The notes below the pieces were generated by a model. The model was not told where the DNA came from. It ran no database searches and saw only the letters and a program-made list of their open reading frames with translations. Positions 43,936 to 46,637 of a DNA stretch of 46,637 bases are shown here, in pieces (within the stretch, counting starts at the first letter, position 1; every line of letters begins with the position of its first letter). The position numbers and the translations under genes were made by a program. The stretch covers positions 1,057,051-1,103,687 of the forward strand of contig MNCI01002098.1 in assembly GCA_015680685.1 (NCBI GenBank). The letters run 5' to 3'. The DNA comes from Gnetum montanum. Taxonomy: Eukaryota > Streptophyta > Gnetopsida > Gnetales > Gnetaceae.

Positions 43936-45039
43936 CAAAATTTTTCATTCTACAATTCTATGGTGTTGCACATAATGCATTCATATCTACTATTGCATTT
44001 AAATCTCCTAGTAGCCCCATATTCTATAGATTTTTCACATATTAATATCTACTGCAATTTAATGTGATTTCAACATGCTATAAATAACATGTTCACATTT
44101 GCTTCCGCTTGGAAACTTTACAATTCTTTGTATCTGCAAATTCCTATGATTTGTTCCATTCCCATATTATAGTTATTTCCATTTGCAAATTTCTATGATT
44201 CATTCTATTCTCATATTTTTTAAAATATTTATAATTTGAATTTTCATATGATAATTTATAAATTCAAAATTTTAAGGTCATGAATGAATATAAGTTCTTT
44301 TATAGATGTTTTTTATAAATTTGGATATTTTCTAAATTAGAAATGATATTTTTTCAGTTTATATTATCTCGCTTATGATATGACATCAATGGCATCCTCC
44401 TAGCCTTGTTTCAAAAAAATTGGATTGACTATATGATTTCTTTTACCATTCACTTCTATGAAGAGTTAGATCTTTTATTTATTTACTACTAAAACCCTTG
44501 TCTACTTTTCACAATATCTAGACAATGATGGTAAGCATCATTTTTAGAGGATGTCCTAGTAAGCCTTTACCCATTTTCCACTACAATTAGGCCCTATGAC
44601 TACTGTGCATGGCATTTGGGAAATACCCTAAAATTTCCAAACTATAAAAAGAGCTCATCTATGAGATTTGGCAAGGTTTTATACTCGGTTGCCAACATAT
44701 CACTTTTAATATGATAATTTACAAAAATGGAATTTTCATGTGATAATATTTTCATTTAATAATCTGACCTTTGATACACAAGAAAATTCGGATTTTTTCC
44801 ATCCATGATTTGTAAGTTCAATAATTTTTTGAACCTAATTCATGTATTTTTTTTGTATTTTTTTTAAAAATTATTTTTTGAGATTTCAAGAATTTTTGAT
44901 TTTATGATCAATTGAGATTTTTAGTTTAATGATATGTAAGAAAATTGGGGTTCCCCATTCAATGATTTGTAATTAATTATTATTTTCCTTGAAATTAGGA
45001 TCTTTGATTTAACGATTTGCTATTGTCTATAAATTTGCA

Positions 45040-45190
45040 TATTCACTTGTAAACTTTGTAAATTCTGTCATGCATCATGGGGTTTTGATTTCATGATAAA
45101 TTTGGAATTTATGGGTCTCATTCAAGTATGTTTTGCATTTTTTTCAAAAGAATGTTTTTGAGATTTTAGGAGTTTTTGATTTAAAGATAA
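45040..45190. repeat. Diverged direct repeat, copy 2
   Basis: It begins TCACTTGTAAACTTTG and follows copy 1 through CATGATAAATTTGGAATT, GTATGTTTTGCATTTTTTTC and GAGATTTTAGG. Confidence 0.65.
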
Positions 45191-45744
45191 ATGTGAGGTT
45201 GAGAATTTTATGATTTGATTTTTAAACAACATTTTATGTATTTAAGATCAAGATAGAATAACAACACCAACCTTCAAAAATAACTTTAAGAAAAGCAAAT
45301 AGAAATCTCTATGGAAGAACTTAAAGACATTTCCAAAATATCTTTTTATTTTATAAAAAATACTATTTTTTATAGAATTTATAACATCAATATTTTTATT
45401 ATGATAGATAACTGAAAGACATTGTGCTAGTCCTAAAACAAAAATAAAGAGATAATAATGTGATAGTAGATGAAAATTGAACCGAGAATTTGTGAACCAC
45501 TGCAAAAACAAAATCAGCAATCTTTTTTCTATAAATAAACATAAATCTTAGTTACAAAGGGTGATATTCAACTCATGAGATATGAGGTATTCTATATCTA
45601 TATTTTGCAAACTTTACATTTCCATCTATTAAAAATTTCAAATTTATTTTTCAATATCATGCATTATAGCAATATTCATAATACTTTTAATTTCAACTTT
45701 ATTTTTAATATAAGAAAGCAATGAACAAGTACAAAGATATACCG

Positions 45745-45860
45745 AATCAAAAAGACAAAAATTGTAATTAGAAAAAATAATAAATAAAACTATGCAATCA
45801 ANAAATCAAAAAGACAAAAATTGTAATTAGAAAAAATAATAAATAAAACTATGCAATCAA
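45745..45860. repeat. 57-bp perfect direct repeat around a single N (probable assembly seam)
   Basis: 45745-45801 and 45804-45860 are identical and are separated by N (45802) and one A. Together with the seam at 6869, this is the pattern of two overlapping contig ends joined without merging. Confidence 0.9.
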
Positions 45861-46332
45861 ATGCAAAAGATTATAAAGGTAGAAAAGAACATCAAATACC
45901 CACAACAAAGGTGACAAAATTTTTATCACATTTTTATGCCTTTTTTAAGATCAAGCTTCATTGATATTTTCATAGTAGAGTTTTAGGTTAATTGAGCAAT
46001 TAGAAACCTACGAGACAATGATGCCAAAAATAGAAATACCTAAAACATTTTTAATAAATAGAGATGGTCAAGAGAATTCATTGATACCTAATGCAAAGTT
46101 ACTAACAAAATTCTATAGTTTTAACTTTGTCAAACTTCATGGGATATGATAATTACTAAGCAATTGTAGAGTGGTGTATTATATTGTTGCCTTAAATATT
46201 GGGTTGTAATTCTTGTAGATGCATTAAAGAAAATGATATATAATAGGCAAGATTATTAAAATTACATTTAGACTAGAATATATGTGAACAAGTTTCAAAC
46301 AATATATACAATAGACTCACTCCAATCATGTC

Positions 46333-46637
46333 TGAAACACCGTGAAAATTACGAGTCAGCCTCAGGCAAAGATTCGCAATTCTAGCAAAAACGCGCATCA
46401 GATTGGTTCAAAGGATGGGTTTACGCTCTATTACGCACAGCAGCGTAATGAGCATAATAAGCTTCAAGACAGTCGTAGGCAGAGTTCAGAAAAGCACAAC
46501 AGGTTGGCATTTTTTCTTGCAGTACATGGATAACTTGTCTTTACGCTCGCTACGCGGCGGTGCGTACCATGGTGTATGTTGTCAAATTGCACATTGCTTA
46601 TACGCTTCATTACGCGCAGCTGCGTAGTGAGCGTAAC
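46333..46637 (+). repeat. Possible start of another LTR, cut by the window end
   Basis: TGAAACACC at 46333 equals the first nine bases of the J LTR on its own strand. Base composition changes sharply here from AT-rich to mixed with many CpG. Three TTACGC/GCGTAA palindromic stretches follow (46421-46457, 46541-46570, 46601-46635), similar in layout to the U3 arrays of J and K. No TATA box or second LTR is within the window. Open stretches over it carry no motif. Confidence 0.5.
46601..46635. repeat. Near-perfect TTACGC/GCGTAG hairpin
   Basis: TACGCTTCATTACGC, centre GCAGCT, then GCGTAGTGAGCGTA: arms of 14-15 bases with about two mismatches. A related hairpin is at 46421-46457. Confidence 0.75.

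Larger units (their letters stand above)
42157..46332. other. AT-rich sequence without recognised gene
   Basis: No coding similarity, tRNA or LTR boundary seen. It contains diverged direct repeats (43787-43935 and 45040-45190, with a partial third near 44810-44920), purine-rich short repeats near 43190-43330 and the N-flanking repeat at 45745-45860. Open stretches such as 45520-45248 (- strand) are A/T-driven hydrophobic peptides without motifs. Confidence 0.6.

Noticed and set aside
45248-45520. 90-codon hydrophobic open frame on the - strand
   Set aside because: Driven by A/T content. No motif, no neighbours.
46342-46627. Two open frames at the window end
   Set aside because: They cover palindromic CpG-rich sequence of a probable LTR and have no domain.

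Overview
This window contains no intact gene. It looks like nuclear DNA of a seed plant with a large, repeat-rich genome, possibly a gymnosperm, though the species is inferred and cannot be fixed from the sequence. Almost everything recognisable is decayed LTR retrotransposon, together with one nuclear copy of a mitochondrial gene exon (nad1). No CRISPR array, rRNA or tRNA gene, or bacterial-type feature was seen.

Left part, 1-14957. A Ty1/copia element on the + strand (1-3390) has lost part of its 5' LTR at the window edge and most of its 3' LTR. It abuts the 5' half of a Ty3/gypsy element on the - strand (gypsy-A, 3391-7615: protease, gag, primer site, LTR). A second, very decayed Ty3/gypsy gag-protease remnant lies on the + strand (7740-10440). 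AT-rich sequence follows, and within it is a colinear pseudogene of mitochondrial nad1 exon 1 (13499-13884).

Central part, 14958-42156. This is one set of nested insertions. The outer element, Omega (- strand), has LTRs at 14958-15652 plus 32666-32815 and at 41322-42156. Element Delta (15653-32660, - strand, flanked by the 5-bp duplication CTAAC) sits inside the Omega 3' LTR. It carries a recognisable but broken gag-protease-RT-RNase H-integrase order. Element J (16759-24272, - strand, flanked by CTGCT) sits inside the 3' end of Delta and has gag and protease but no RT or integrase. A solo LTR, K (32968-33982, + strand, flanked by GACAC), sits inside the 3' end of Omega. Omega has gag but no pol. 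Between its post-gag spacer and its polypurine tract lies an 867-codon reading frame (33987-36587, - strand) with a coiled-coil character and about 30 nonsense changes. I do not recognise its function.

Right part, 42157-46637. AT-rich sequence with diverged direct repeats is followed, in the last 305 bases, by what looks like the start of another LTR carrying TTACGC/GCGTAA palindromes.

The most interesting signal is shared by LTR families that otherwise differ. Each has CpG-rich palindromes packed just upstream of the TATA box in U3: GATATC-GCGTACGC-GATATC in Omega, Delta and K, CTCACGCTG-C-CAGCGTGAG in J, and TTACGC..GCGTAA at the window end. A decayed copy of the first palindrome plus TATA-like sequence also lies inside Omega, about 0.7 kb upstream of its unknown reading frame. 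Both single N bases sit exactly between near-perfect direct repeats and are probably unmerged contig overlaps.
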